This document shows, piece after piece, positions 1-12,794 of a DNA stretch of 64,000 nt. The stretch is taken from the NCBI GenBank assembly GCA_030765045.1, contig CM060962.1, positions 164,330,899 to 164,394,898 of the forward strand, read 5' to 3'. The notes below the pieces were generated by a model, which was not told the DNA's origin, made no database searches, and saw only the letters and a list, made by a program, of their open reading frames with translations. The translations under genes were made by a program, and so were the position numbers. Position 1 is the first letter of the stretch, and each line of letters starts with the position of its first letter. This stretch comes from Tenodera sinensis (Eukaryota > Arthropoda > Insecta > Mantodea > Mantidae).

Positions 1-640
1 TCGCTATATAAAGGCTTTGAAATTCCGTTCTCTTTACACGACCAAGAAATAAAAGAACTGAAAAAGACCTTCCATTGAGAAAAGTATAAGTATTGCACAA
101 CACACTAATAACAAGGACTATTTCTGAAATAGTTCGCTCCACATAAAAAAATTATTTTACAGTAAAATTTGGCCTATCTCTTACGGTTTACCAATTGTGC
201 AGAAGTCACCAAGAGTAAACAGGACTACATGGGCTATAGCGAGAAAAATTCAAAATATAGATTTCATTTACCATAAAAATATCTTAAACATATGGCAATT
301 TATTCAAAATCGTTAAGGCCATTTTTGAGAAAATAAAATGTTTCGAAAAGTTTTCCATTTAAAGGATAGTTTGAGGTGGAGGAATTTTATTCAAACTCTT
401 CGTGTCGTATCCTTGAAAGATATTAAACTTAAATACCAACTTTGGTTTTAACCTACTTTTCGTTTTTGAGTTATGCTGTTCCCACATATGCGCACGCGCG
501 GACCTTTTTCTAAACATGCTTGTTTTTTTATTCAGAGGGCCTCAAAACATACATTTCCGGTGAAATCTCGACATCGAATTTTTGGGTGGAATACAATACT
601 TCCTCTACTTATTATACGTAGTAGAGAAACTAAAAAGAGT
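1..640 (+). repeat. Fam-A interspersed repeat, 5' cut by window edge
   Basis: Fam-A is a roughly 0.8-1.0 kb element with at least 13 copies here. Hallmarks in order: TGTTGCACTCACATGACTTT, AACATTTGCAGAAATTATCT, GCTTTGAAATTCCGTTCTCT, TTAAACATATGGCATTTTAA, a short CA/GC tract, ACATACATTTCCGGTGAAAT and a 3' end near GTAGTAGAGAAA. This copy starts at the third block and is complete to the 3' end. No protein is encoded. Upstream of the first exon, 641-891 is intronic with nothing recognised. Confidence 0.75.
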
Positions 641-891
641 AAATAAATCTGTAAAATATAGGTACGTATTGTTATATTTATACACAATACTTCTCGTTTG
701 GGTTCTAGCGTAAGCCATTACGTTCTCACGGTGTTGAGATGATATCCCATTTATTATAAAAGTTGAAATGGATGGGGTCACCCGTACCTTAATCTGTCAC
801 TGTCTGAATGGAGGAAATGGTATTTGTTTGTTTGTAGATGAATCCCAAGTGAAGTAATGCAGAAGGTTGTCGCTGTCATTGCATGTTACAG

Positions 892-1158
892 TTGCTGACA
901 AAGGCATGTGAGCCACCCGGCTGCGGTCACGGCCCGGTATCGGAAGCACTCTCCACATTACGATTGCGGTTTGGCGAGCCTGTCCGGTTCAGGTTTCTGG
1001 TGGGCATGCTGAGCAGCGCTGGAGGATGTCCCGACCTGCAGGCGGCAGGCCTACGGTTCCTCAACACTCTCCTCGAGACAGCGTCATCACAACAAAACCG
1101 ACTGTATCTGCAGGCAGAGCTTGAACAGGCAGGCTTTCAAGCTCCTTCTCTCAGAAAG
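892..1158 (+). CDS. mwh: mwh-like gene, internal exon: C-terminal half of FH3 domain
   Basis: First of five exons in the window, 89 codons, phase 0 at both ends. It begins after a TTACAG acceptor and ends at AAG|GTAGGT. The peptide runs from LLTKACEPPGCG through RFRFLVGML and LQAAGLRFLNTLLE to RLYLQAELEQAGFQ. This is the pattern of the second half of a formin GBD/FH3 domain: an armadillo-like helix pair around RF-FLV, then NR-YLQAE-EQAG. FH3 regions bind Rho-type GTPases together with the GBD. Because the whole protein lacks FH1 and FH2 before its stop, I favour Multiple wing hairs, a cytoplasmic planar-polarity effector that limits actin-rich hair initiation. An INF2/Form3-type formin is the main alternative. 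The GBD and start codon must lie upstream of the window. Exon boundaries are well supported by matching phases; the gene name is inference from domain order and length. Confidence 0.82.
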
Positions 1159-1427
1159 GTAGGTTTAGCTTAAAAAGTCTTTCTGAAATCCTATCAAGCT
1201 TTACGACCAAAACATATGTACAAAATGGGAACATTGTTTCTGATTGAAGATTACTAAAATGTTGCTTAATACGCAATTATATGGAATTATAGTAGCATTT
1301 TTTAACATTAAATTCGTCATTAACTGTATGTTCAACATATTCATACTTTATCGCTAGTATGTTGTATTAAACTCAAAGCTTCGATATTAACAGTTCACTA
1401 AATATTTGGGTTTGGAGGTCCCTTGCC

Positions 1428-1640
1428 GAGCGGGATGGCTCAGGCGGTAACGTGTCCGTGACCCGGTTCGGGAGGTCGCGGGTTCGATCTCCGTGGTCGA
1501 CCTTCCTGATCCATGGTATTTTCCGGAGGTTTCCCCGGGTCGCCAGGCGAATGCTGGGAAGGATTTCCATATCCTTCGGATTTCCTGTCCCTCTATTTCG
1601 TTACATTAATCATTTCATTTCACCCTTCATCTGGATAGGT
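1428..1640 (+). mobile_element. tRNA-derived SINE
   Basis: A tRNA-like head (GGATGGCTCAGGCGGTAACG as A-box region, GGTTCGATCTCC as B-box at 1481-1492) is followed by a tRNA-unrelated body with TTTTCCGGAGGTTTCCCCGG. It is not a functional tRNA: there is no convincing acceptor or anticodon stem. Confidence 0.65.
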
Positions 1641-2060
1641 TTCTTTCAGGGTTGGAAGCGTCAGTGAGCGTCGCGGCAGCCGCACGGCAGGGGGAACAAA
1701 TACGCTCTGGAAATCTCGTTCCCCGGATTGGAAGGCGAGCCACTGGTTTCTGCCTCCCCCCCCCCATAGGATGGTACAAACCCGAGGGGGGATGGGGGCG
1801 GTTTACGAGTCCCGCCCCCCCCCCCCTCGGGCGAATCCGAAGGAGTGGGAGAGGAACCGGGCTGAGCCAGTCTCCGGCGGGATGCTTCTAACTGATAAAA
1901 TCTATGGACCCTGTCCTCTGCTTTATCGTGGCAACATTCCGACAGCCCTTCGAATCCATCCTCATCCATCATCCCGGGGGTGCTCCGTCAAGAGCATAGG
2001 CACAAAAGATCGCCTTTCGGTCGAGGTGCTACAGTCTGTGAGGTTTAAGTGGTCATATTC
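1641..2060. repeat. GC-rich repeat related to 34830-34975
   Basis: Very GC-rich stretch with two C runs (about 1754-1766 and 1818-1830). The part at 1970-2035 (GAGCATAGGCAC ... GAGGTGCTA) resembles 34910-34965, so this is an interspersed repeat, probably a SINE body. Between 2060 and 3840 I see only ordinary intronic sequence. Confidence 0.45.
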
Positions 2061-3849
2061 TCTACTGCCCTTGTCTAGCACAGCGTAGTGAAAATAGATG
2101 GGACAGCAACCACTTCTTTGTCGCGATTTGTGGAAATTCTGAACCCTTAGAAGCTTGCAACCCCCACTTCCATTGTATGTTGAGCAAAGGTTGCCAGTGG
2201 GATATGAGCTTTGTGAGCACGTACAACACAATGAACGCTTTACTGGGGGAAAAGATGTTCTGATAAATTAAATTACAGACAGATTATTCATAAATTTAGA
2301 AGAACCGGAATCGGAACATAAAACCGAAAATTCGTTTGAAATTTCTGCCGGTGAATCGGGGAATGAACAATCGGTCGTACACTTCGCCACTGAGGCATGT
2401 TTGGCTGGTGTATCTGCTTTGCCTGCGTTGCCATAGAGTGAGATGGTGAGTATTCCTTTCTCTGTCTAAGAGGAACACGACAAGTTAAACCTCCAGATTG
2501 TAAGTTCCCCTCCGCAAGTTACCATTGAGTCACATTGACCTTAACATGAACAAATTCACATTTCAAGTAAGTATTTCTTCGTGTGGATTCCCACACTTTG
2601 AAAAAGCAGTTTTGGTTTTAATTCCTGTTCATTGAATATAAGGAAGGCCTGGACTGATTCCGAACTTCGAATGAATTTCATGACTTTCAAGAGGTAATCT
2701 ATGCTCTTTCTTGAGCAAACTTTTCCTCCAAACGTTCAGTTATGTATGACCTTGCTGCTTAGTAAAAGGTCTCTGCGTTTCACCTACCGTGGATGTTTGA
2801 GCTAAGATCTAGCTTTCTTAGAGGACACTGTCTTCACCAAAGGACGAGGCTCTGTCATCAAACTCGGTCCATTATTCGCCATAGGCAGGGGCAGCACCAG
2901 CGTTTGAGTTTCACTTTTAGAGCCCAGGTTAAAGTCCTAACTAATAAGTTTCTATTACGTACTCAGTCCTATAGAAGGAACATAATTTTATGCTATCCAG
3001 TTCGCACAGTTAGAAAAACAACTGATCGGGGAAAGTATTCTTCTGTGTATTGCTCGGTTTCTGACGCAGCTTTTCTTATTTTGTGAATTGTTTAAAAATA
3101 CAATAGCGGTCCTGTACCAGGTGTTGGGTGTGAAACAATGAATTGATAAAAAAACGCATCAGAAAACGGCGATGATTGATGATCGTATAATCTGTTTACC
3201 CAACGCGTGTGCAGTTGCTGCTCAAAGGAAATATGCGCTACCCACAACTAATGGATGTCATAAATCCATCTCCACGCTTCAGAAAAGGCAAACCTCTATC
3301 CCTGTTCTTGAAGACCAATTGCAACCCTGATTTTAATGGAGTGACAGTTACACGTTAACGCCACGTGGAGTCTCAGTTGCCAAAATTCTGAATTCCAGTT
3401 CTTTTCTGTTTTATTAGCCGCAAAGGTTGATGTTGAGATGTTGCAACTGTGCAGATAGGACTGAGGATCGAGGGTACGTGTTGTAAAGTGATTATTAGGG
3501 TTCCTCAAAGGAGGCGGCCGAACTGCACACGCGTTGACTAAACAGACTACCAAATATCGTGTTATTGTACTGGAGAAGTTAGTCACTAAAAATGTGGATG
3601 AGGCCATTATAGAGACGGAAGTTCAACTTCTCGCAAGGCAATCGATGTATTGCATTTCACTTATGCCGCGTTTTAATGTGCGTTTGTTACACGATTTAGT
3701 TCAATCAAGAGTCAACTAGTCAGGTTAGTATTATTAATTCTTTATAGCAATAAATCATTCGTAAAGTGTATACTGTAGTACACATAGATTCTTGGTAATA
3801 CAGGAGGATGTCACCACTGATACCAAGACTAGACTATTGCACCTACTAA

Positions 3850-4250
3850 GCCTCCGGAAGGAAGGGATGAGGTGAATAACACGAAGGGTGGCAAAAACTC
3901 AAGGCGGCGGGCGCAGCGGGGTCCCTAGCGCGTCCAAGCTGAATCCCTTTCGTTGCCCCCAGTGTCAAAAGTTTCCGTGCCAGATAGCTCTCTCCTTAAA
4001 GCACATTCACCGAATACGCCGCGCACCGTCCATCGTGCCTGATCGTACAACCCTGAAAGAAGAAAGGCAACGAAATTAGAGGAAATGAGGAACAGGAAAA
4101 TTCATGGCAGTACTCCGCCACAGCATTCTCCTAACAACCTGGGAAAACCACGCAAATCCCGAAGTCCAAGGTGGTCAGGCAATGGGAATCAAACCCGGAA
4201 CCTCCCGAATACGAGCCTCAGTAGTTACCACGTGAGTCATCGCGCCATGT
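3850..4250 (-). mobile_element. tRNA-derived SINE, reverse orientation
   Basis: Read on the minus strand it begins with a tRNA-like head (TGGCGCGATGACTCACGTGG, B-box GGTTTGATTCCC) at about 4250-4180, followed by a body containing a TGGTTTTCCCAGG-type stretch. The + strand shows the reverse complement, AATCAAACCCGGAACC. From 4250 to 5720 nothing is recognised apart from AT-rich intronic DNA. Confidence 0.6.
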
Positions 4251-5884
4251 ATCTGTATACCTTACTCTGATCCAAAGCCCCTAGCGTAACAAAAACAAGG
4301 CAATAGATTATTACGGTATACGGTTGCATGGTTGTGCAAGACAAAATAATTGAAGGTTGCACTTTTGTGTGCAAACTGATATTATTGGTGAAGTTCTCCT
4401 CCGTTAACATCCGCTGTGCCCGCCCCACAGACTCCCCATCCACAATAAGGAAGTGATTGATTGGCGCTATTGATCAAGGTACAAGACACAAAAAGTAAAT
4501 AACAAGAAAAGAAACGTTAGACAATTTGTGTCACTTGCTTTCCTGATAGCCATCTTCAGGAAAGCAATTGGAAAATTTCAAAGTACGCATGGTAACCGTA
4601 GTTTTGCTTAACTCGATCTTACACACACATCACAACAGCACACAGACTGCACAAACTAATTAAAGCAATTGAACTGTTTCATAAGCGTACAAGATTGCAT
4701 GAAGCCACTAAACGTGTCATCCAAAATACCAATCTCAACAACAAAAATAACTTTCTCTACTATGGAGTGTACGACTTTGATATAAGAATCTTTGTCACGG
4801 CTTTTCGCAATTTCTCACATTTATTTTTGCACAAGGATGAATTTGGAAACTAATCACTCCATGTTATAATACATTGTTGTTAAAACAAGAGGGAAGTTAG
4901 TTCTCTTCAGATAGCGTCATTAATTTGGCGGGCGAACGTGGCATATTTGTACAAGCTGGTTCTGTGGGAGCGTCGACCGTAGTACAGAACGTGACACCTC
5001 GCAATGTCAAGGTCGAGCGTGAAGCTATCGACCTGAGGGCCGCCGGTAGCCTATTGGTTTCCCAAGGTTAACACACTCTCCATTTCACGTAGCTCGTAAA
5101 TAAATATGAGGCTAAAGTTTGTGCAAGTGAATCAAGTAGCCAATTCTCATTCCATACTTGTTTTACGAGAGATTGCTAGTAACCTTTATCGTATATATAG
5201 TTACTGGACCCTCGTATATGTTTCGGGCCCACCTATGAAAAATGTTAATAGCTCCCTCTACAAGGAAATTTGTTGTTATGAAACATAGCTCTTAATTAAA
5301 CACTTAAGTGTGTTATGTTTAAATTTTATATCAAGCTCGAAATTCGTCCAGAATTATTACAGAGCACTAAATTACTATCTACAAAATAATAAGTATAATA
5401 AATAGCGTGCATAAGCGATAAAGGCTCCTAAAAGTATCAGGTACGCTACATTTACTAATATAAAAAGTAATTCGTTAATCATCATAGATGTTTGCTTAGA
5501 AATATATTCATATGACGCATTACAAATAGGTTGCACGCACATAGCACAAACAAACCGCATCTGTTTATATCAAACGTCAATTTCTTTTACTAATAAGTTC
5601 ATATTAAGAAACACTAATTCCAAAAGTTACTAGACACAAATCATGTATTTTAAAACTCTGCATTTTATCTGAAGTAGGTTTATGTCTATCACTTTCGGTT
5701 TCCCTGTTATATAAAACAGATTCTTACGTGTTGCATTCACATGACTTTCTCTACTTTTATACAAACTATTCTTTAAACGCTTAATCCTATATCTACTTCA
5801 TGTTAATGGAGACAAACATTTGCAGAAATTATCTTATTGCTAATTTGCTTATAGGTGTTAATCGAAGTAAACATTTTTAAAAGT

Positions 5885-6215
5885 ATTATTTATTTATGCC
5901 AACAAACTTAATGCTGGTGTTTTTAACCACACAAGTTTGTTGGCATAAATAAATAATTTCCATCTAAAGGTTACTTAAACCCAGGACATAAAGCACTTAC
6001 TATTGTAAGTCGCCCTTGGGGTATTTATCTCTGATGTGAGATTCCCTTGTAGTCTAACCGGGAAAGTACGAATCGGTTGGGGAATTTAATGTCATACTGG
6101 CAAGCTGGCCATGGTAGCTTAATGGTTAGACCAGCCGCTCGATAAGCGGAGGATCCGTGGTTCAAATTCCGGCTATGGCATTCAGTTTTTCAGTCCTGAT
6201 TCCACCTCTTAATTT
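5885..6215 (+). mobile_element. Hairpin-headed tRNA-like SINE (Fam-B)
   Basis: Begins with a perfect inverted repeat, arms 5885-5909 and 5933-5957 (25 bp each, loop 23), built on TTTATGCCAACAAACTT. A tRNA-like segment follows at about 6110-6180 (ATGGTAGCTTAATGGTTAGA, then GTGGTTCAAATTCCGGC). Other copies of this family are near 41003, 46545 and 49125 and use the same two modules. Confidence 0.65.
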
Positions 6216-7068
6216 TTAAAAGTGTTTTCTAATTCATCAATTTTGTGTCTACTTTTCTGTTGTTTTGTGTTCGATATTTACAAATACACTAACGCCCAAT
6301 CCATGTCCGAGGTAGAACTCGAATCCGCGATCCCCTGCGCTACGAAGCACCAAAGCTAGGCACTTCAGCGAACGCCGCCATGGGGGCCGGTAACATTTTC
6401 AGAAAGTATTTTATGGGTAGTTTCCTTGCAGGTGCAAGGGGAATGTGGGTAGACAGTAAGCTTTGAGCGATATTCAAACCTTTCAAAGATGGTCGGTATG
6501 TGATAGCTTAGAAATTCCGTTCTCTTTGCATGACCAAGAAATAAAAAAATGAATAACGACTTCCCATGTAAGAAAAGTAGAATTCCTGGAATGCTTCAAC
6601 CCCCGCCCCCCTCCCCCCCCCCCCCACACACACAAATGTGTTTGACATAAGTTGTGTTTTAATGAGATCTACATTTGCGCAGTAAGCTTTTCTCCATCTC
6701 ATACGGCAGGGATGTCAGCCGGAGAGCACGCATGCGCCGCTGGAACACACATAGCTGTAGCTAAGCAGTGGTTCTGGCTTTCAGGAAGGAGTATACAAAA
6801 CACAACTGTTCACCAGCCCTTACAAATGTAAACAGTTTTCTTTCTTTCATGTAGCTAACAAAGTCAAGATTAAGGGCTGAACTATCTGATTGGAATATGG
6901 CGGCTACCATCAAACTTGCCTGTTAGTAATATATCACTAGATGTAACAAGTTGGTATGGAGAAAGAAAATATTTTACAAGTGAATGTGACATTACAAGTT
7001 GATATTTACTGGGCTACAATGTTATTTCTATCTCGTACAGCCAGATTAATCTGTAGTTTAGTGTTTTA

Positions 7069-7113
<45 letters not shown>
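7069..7113. repeat. (GAT)n microsatellite
   Basis: About 15 uninterrupted GAT units inside the unassigned insertion of the 5720-8150 nested block. Confidence 0.95.
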
Positions 7114-7519
7114 GCGACGATATGAAGATCACAGCATCCAAGTTACATTTAGTTGTGCTGTGGCGAAAGCTGAGAATTTTTGTTCTTTGATAGCATAAGC
7201 TATGTTCATTTATTAAACATATTCTATCCACCACTGGTCCTTATCCACTCCTATGCATGCATCAGTGTATGCCAGTCCCGGTAGCCTGCAAAGACACATA
7301 GCCAAGCGGTATGATGTGTTGTGTCGACACTAGTGTGCATAGACCGCAACGCCAATTTTGTCCACTCTTGCTCTTTGACCACCTCTGCTCACTAAAGCAA
7401 GCCAGCCCGCAAAAGCACGTAACACAGCTCTATGCGCTATGACCTTGACACTGCTGTCTTATGGTTTACCAGTTATGCAAAACTCACCCAGAATGAAAAG
7501 GACTTATGAGGACATTCCC

Positions 7520-7790
7520 GGCCGCGCCGTAGCCGAGTGGTTAGACCATTCGCTTCTCACCAAAGCGGCCCGAGTTCGATCCCAGGCGACCGCATGTGGG
7601 ATTCGTGGTGGACGAAGCGGCGCTGGGGCGGGTTTCCTCCGGGTTCTCCGGTTTACCCCGCCATCTCATTCCACCGGTGCTCCATCTTCATTCCATGTAT
7701 CATCAGTATCACCGCCTGCGGAGCCACATGTAGTAAAAGCGAGCGCTAAACATTACCAAAAAAAGGAAAAAAAAAAAAAAAAAAGAGAGA
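7520..7790 (+). mobile_element. tRNA-derived SINE with poly(A) tail and 12-bp target duplication
   Basis: Head GCCGCGCCGTAGCCGAGTGG resembles a tRNA A-box region, B-box-like GAGTTCGATCCC follows, and the element ends in an A run (7757-7784). It is flanked by perfect 12-bp duplications GAGGACATTCCC at 7508-7519 and 7791-7802. The sequence it interrupts is a Fam-A copy, which reads through when the SINE and one duplication are removed. Confidence 0.88.
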
Positions 7791-7961
7791 GAGGACATTC
7801 CCAGAAAATTCAAGATTTAATTTCATTTGTCATGAAAATATTTTAAACATATGGTGTTTTAATAAAAACCGTTAGACCTATTTTTGATGAAATGAAAATT
7901 GTTAAAAAATAATCCATGTAAAAGGAAGTCTGGGGTGGGGGATTCTTAGGAATCTTCGTGT

Positions 7962-8016
<55 letters not shown>

Positions 8017-9232
8017 GCGCGCACGCAAACACACATGGATATTTTTCTAACAGTGCTTTATTTTAATCCAGATGGTCCCAAAACATACATTTCCGGTGAA
8101 ATCTTGACATCGAATTTTTGGGTAGAATGCAATACATAGTAGAGAATGTAAAAATGGCACCTTAGTTATAATTATGGGCCTTTTTCATGCTAATGCCCTC
8201 ATCTACTTGAAACACATGTACCAGAAAATTAATTTTTTATTTTGTTGTTAATCTGCTACGGGTCCTTTTCTGTGGAATGGCCCATATCTGTTTCTCCTTT
8301 AACAATACTAGCGACAGATTAACATGTTAATTAAGAAACTGCGAACTGTAAGAGATGCCTTCCCAACCAAAGATGGGACATTCCGCTACTTTTCTGCATG
8401 TAATGTAATACAAATAATTTTGTTCGCGAATTTCTTGCGTGACGGAAAAGCCACAGGAAGAATTCGATTACATCTCATTGCTACCTCTGGTTAAAACGAA
8501 GCCATCATTCATAACCAGGGGGCAGTCAGTTCCCCGCCAAATTCTCTTGTAACAACCGGTTATTCTGCCACTAGAGTCACGGTAGGTAGCGCCTTTTGTT
8601 TTTTATACATCTTTCAGACCGGATCATCAGGTCTGGGACTTCATCCTGTGCAAAACGGTAATATCCTGTGCGAGGTACAGATCGTTGATGAGATTGCTAA
8701 TAGAATGCTATTAGGTTTTCTTGGGCAAAATTATCCCTTCATAATGTGATGTTCAAAAGAAGAATTCTGACACTAAAACCTTCGGTAATACATTTTGAAT
8801 ATCATCACAACCACTCTTAATGCTTTTAGCAGTTGATTGCAATTCACACATATAACTTTGTGCAACTTCTTCTTCCTTTTCCCTCGGTAACATTAGAATT
8901 TAGTTTCAAATTTGGATCGTCGGTGTTATAAGCTTCTCCTCAGTGTATCAACCAAATGGGTTGTTTCTGAAAAGAAAAATTACATATCGTATTGGCCCTC
9001 ACAAGACTTCTACCTGTCACATAATGTGGACGAGATTTAACTTGGCACCTACTTTCTAGAAAGAGAAAGAAATAGATATTGTCCATCTCTTTCTAAGCCG
9101 CCCCTGTTTTATGGCGGGCCAGGCAGGGTAGACACACCAGTGGCGGATACTTCTTTACTGTCACATTGACAAACGATACTTCAATTACAAGGGCTGCAAC
9201 ACCACTGATGCCTGCTTAATTTAGCACTTATA

Positions 9233-10128
9233 CAGGGTGGAAGGTACTGCTTCGGCATACGTTAACTAGAAATTCTACATGACGATTGTAACAAATACGT
9301 ATGTCCACTACAATTGTCACTAAATAACCATTTTGTCGAAAAAATCTAATTTGTGTCAAATTTTGGAGCCATCTAGCTTCTTGACGAATCGACATGAACG
9401 GTTTATTGTTTCACTAACTGCCGCGCAAGCATTGTGTAAACAATGCTGTAATGCCTTTGTATGCTAATTCGAATGAGCTTGACTGCAATTTCAAGCTAAA
9501 TTGTCATGCAAAGTTTAATTTCTAAGTGAAAAGTGGCAACGCCAGGTCACGTGTTCTCACTTTGCTTGAACGGCCAGGACATTCGGCTGGGAGGTAGGTT
9601 AGGGAGGTATCGCAAGGCATTACTGAAAGTGAAGGGAAGGGAAGGGAAGGGCAGGCGACAAATACATGCGCCAGGTATAAGCATTGCTCAGTGGGGCAGC
9701 AGCTTCAGCTCATTTATGACAAGGTTATCATTAGTTTTATTTCAGCCCAGCAATTTACAAAGGAACTCAATTGTTTTAGGAAAACGAAGAGGAAGAGTTT
9801 TATTTATTTGTGTATTAAAAACAATTATTCCTGTTTTTGCTCATAATGGATAGTAATAATATGTATTCTAATGCTTGCTTCGAAGCACACGCCGATTGGG
9901 TGCTTTGTTTACATCTGAGAGCAATCTGGCCTCAAAGCATACGCCAGTCGGGTATAACACTGGCGTGTGGGGGTGCGAGGCAGTTCAGCGTTGCCATTTA
10001 CACTGCCAAAAAATGAACATTTTTACAAAACGATTAAACCTACCGAAACAACACTTAGTATTTTTATATTTCTTACACCTGCATCTATTAGCCATGTTAT
10101 TCTAGTCGAAGCAGTACCTTCCAACCTG
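9233..10128. mobile_element. TA-flanked MITE (mariner-like ends), 896 bp
   Basis: Left end TATA|CAGGGTGGAAGGTACTGC and right end with the reverse complement of CAGGTTGGAAGGTACTGC followed by TATA. The terminal inverted repeats are about 22 bp with one or two mismatches and both sides carry TA. No transposase is recognisable inside. A second element of this design is at 43366-44050. From 8150 to 9230 nothing else was recognised. Confidence 0.75.
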
Positions 10129-10149
10129 TATATTACAATTCTATAAAAT

Positions 10150-10485
10150 GAATTTGGAATGAAGGGGACTTCACACGCCATTCTTTGAAAATTCATTATA
10201 TATGTGTATACACATGACTTATGCAAATATGTTAAACATATGGATTTTTTTATAAAATAGAACAGCAAATTTTTCCATATAAAAGTTAGTTTAGGATGAG
10301 GGTATTTGCTTGAAAGCCGTTGTGTCGCGTACTTGGAAGATGCTGAAAGTTAAATAGCAAGTTTGTTACTTATCATCAATTGGTTTTAGTGGATCTCAAG
10401 ACATGCATTTTTGGTGCAGTCTCGATGTAAATCATGGGTAGAATGCAACATTTCCTCTTCCTGTTAGAGAGATTAAAAAGAAAAG
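10150..10485 (+). repeat. Fam-A repeat, diverged 3' half
   Basis: Contains GTTAAACATATGG, a CTTGGAAGATGCTGAA block, ACATGCATTTTTGGTG and GTAGAATGCAACATTTCC in the right order, but is more diverged than most copies and lacks the CA tract. It directly follows the MITE at 9233-10128. The stretch 10490-11510 is AT-rich with nothing recognised. Confidence 0.6.
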
Positions 10486-11514
10486 TAAGAATGCTGGTAC
10501 TCTGTTGAGAGCTTTGTGGACATTTGAACGCGAGTTTTAAAACATCCTGTACATGTGCTCTGGTTTTTTCTTTTTCCCCTGAAATTTATTACCTTATTGC
10601 CTTAAGCACCGCCCAATACAAGCATTGTAACTGATCTGAAAATGTGTACCTACTGTATTCTGTTCCTTTTTACTTTTTCTACTGCTTACTTCTACTTGAT
10701 ACGTAAGTTCAGCATCTTCCAAGGATTCAACATGAAGATTTTCAAGAAAATTCCCTCTAAACTTGTAAGTTTTCTCATTGTCCCTACCGAAATCTCTTTC
10801 TGTTTGAAGAATAATGTTTATAATACTTCCTCCCGTTATTTACGCTATTCGGTGCAATATAAATAGTTAAAAGTATTGAGAAAATATAAAATTCATTTTG
10901 TGCATGTTGTACATTATTCTGTTCTCAATAGAAATGAAACTAAAATGTAATTTGTTATTGTGAGCCTTTTACCATATAGTGCTCACTATCCATCAGAGAA
11001 ATATTTACCGGAAAAAAGTTAATGTTTATTTAAAGTGGAGATATGGGATAACAGTGTATAACATTTTTAATGTGTTTACCCGAGGTATTGATAGTAATAA
11101 ATGTTATTATGCTAGTCCATTATTTCCGCAAAAACCGAATGCACCTTAAAGTTAGCGCTACGTGTGCGTACGTTTAATATTTTCTTGTTAATCTGTGGCC
11201 TTCACTTAATTTGAGAACAGGTATTTGAGGAGTTTCTTTATTTCTGTAACTTGAGTAGAGCTGAAGTCAATGTCTTGTATAACAGGTGGTGCAGCGTGTT
11301 CATCATGAAACCTGAGCTACTGAAGCGGGCGAGCAGATCAGTTACAATACTTGTAGTGGGCGGGTACTGGCGGGAATATGGCAATAAATTGGGAAGGTGG
11401 GCGGGAAGAATGAAAGAAACTCATACACAGGAAGTTTCAAAACTTGACCATAAACTCAAGCAAGCAACATCTATTATCTACAAATGCTTTAAAATATATT
11501 TTGCTTATAAGTGA

Positions 11515-11890
11515 GGGTAACAGTTAAGGTACATATCTTGTAGGGGTCCTCGAAACTGGGGCAGAGCACCGCATTGCATCGCACGTAGGCTAATGTGATC
11601 CTTTGTGTTACGAACGCGACCACTGGGAGGGAGCGATGAGGAAGAGACCCGAAAGGCAACCAGATCCGGAAGACGGTACGTAAAAGCGTGGACGGGGTCC
11701 CTAATGCTTCCAGGCTCCACACAAGCCCCTCTCCCCGGAGATCCTTAAGGGAAGCCGCTCACAGAGGGCTGATCCATGAGCAGTCACACCGACGCCAGGG
11801 AGAAACTTTCACTAAGCGCACCACCGCCGTCCATCCGCAACACGCCCAACACCATTACCTGGTCCTTCAACCCTGAAATAGGTGATGATG
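11515..11890 (-). repeat. GC-rich SINE-like repeat
   Basis: GC-rich block in AT-rich surroundings that shares GGGGTCCCTA-GC-TCCA-GCT and GTCCATC blocks with 3900-4050, so it appears to be another copy of the SINE body seen there. No clear tRNA head. 11890-12790 holds no recognised feature except a GC/GT microsatellite at 12616-12663. Confidence 0.45.
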
Positions 11891-12615
11891 AAGGAACTTA
11901 TAGGTACAGAAAATGATAAGACAGGAAAGTCGTGATAGAAGAGGATCCACCCCCAGAATTGCCTACTCGATGCGGGGGAACCACTTTTGTGTGGAGGAGA
12001 GCAAATATTTATTTCAGGTTAACTTATTGGAATTAAAAGCTAAAGAGAACGCGGTGTGCTTGTGAACACTATAGTGAATCCAAAAAATGAGATATATTGG
12101 TAGGTATATCAGTGTGGGAAAGGCATGATCACACAATCGAGGAATAGTTGGAAATGACGAAACGAACTTATTTGCCTCCCATGATATTATTGTTTACCAC
12201 AGCAAAGTTGCCGCGGACTTAAGTGCGGGGGAGAATTGCCCTGCCTCACCCTCCTTGTAGAACAGAGTTTTGAATAGTTTTACTCCTTGTGCAGTATATT
12301 TTCACTGTCACACACACTCGCTGTCCTTGTCGCACTGTTTCCAAACAGATAAGGGCAGCACATTCTTGTCAGGGACTTTCTTTCCGTTGGCGAACAGTAC
12401 ACATTATTGCATAAATTAAAAGAACCAGAAGAACGACACTTGTCAGAGTTTTCTTAATACTGAAAATTCAAACAACTGCTATTTCCGAAATAACGGACAC
12501 TGCGAAAATCCTGCCTGACAGAAATTGTATATTTTAACCAACTCTTCATGTTTGGAAGTAAGTTTCTGACTAATCCTCGTGCTTTTCAAGTTACCTACTC
12601 TCGAAATATATAAAA

Positions 12616-12663
12616 AGCCCGCGCGCGTGTGTATGTGAGTGGGTGTGCGTGCGCGCGCGCGCC
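12616..12663. repeat. Alternating GC/GT microsatellite
   Basis: Alternating purine-pyrimidine tract (CGCGCGTGTG and GCGCGCGCGC segments), a sequence type that can adopt Z-DNA. Confidence 0.85.
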
Positions 12664-12794
12664 GTTGCGCTGATTTCGACCCACGTTTTGCTGATAACAA
12701 GATGTGTGACAGTACGTAACACGTGCTCACTTCTCTCCCAGGAAGGGAATGCAGGTGGTTGTCTTGTTTATCGCTTCAACACGCCAGATAATAA

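Larger units (their letters stand above)
5720..8150 (+). repeat. Fam-A repeat split by nested insertions
   Basis: The Fam-A 5' block is at 5720-5880, the next blocks at 6400-6710, and the 3' blocks at 7440-7519 and 7791-8150. The gaps are filled by a hairpin/tRNA-like repeat (5885-6215), an unassigned stretch with (GAT)n (6710-7440) and a SINE with target duplication (7520-7790). Its CA/GC tract at 7966-8033 is long. Confidence 0.7.

Noticed and set aside
3534..3719. 61-residue open frame with plausible composition
   Set aside because: No splice signals in keeping with the mwh phases, no recognised domain, and it lies in intron 1.
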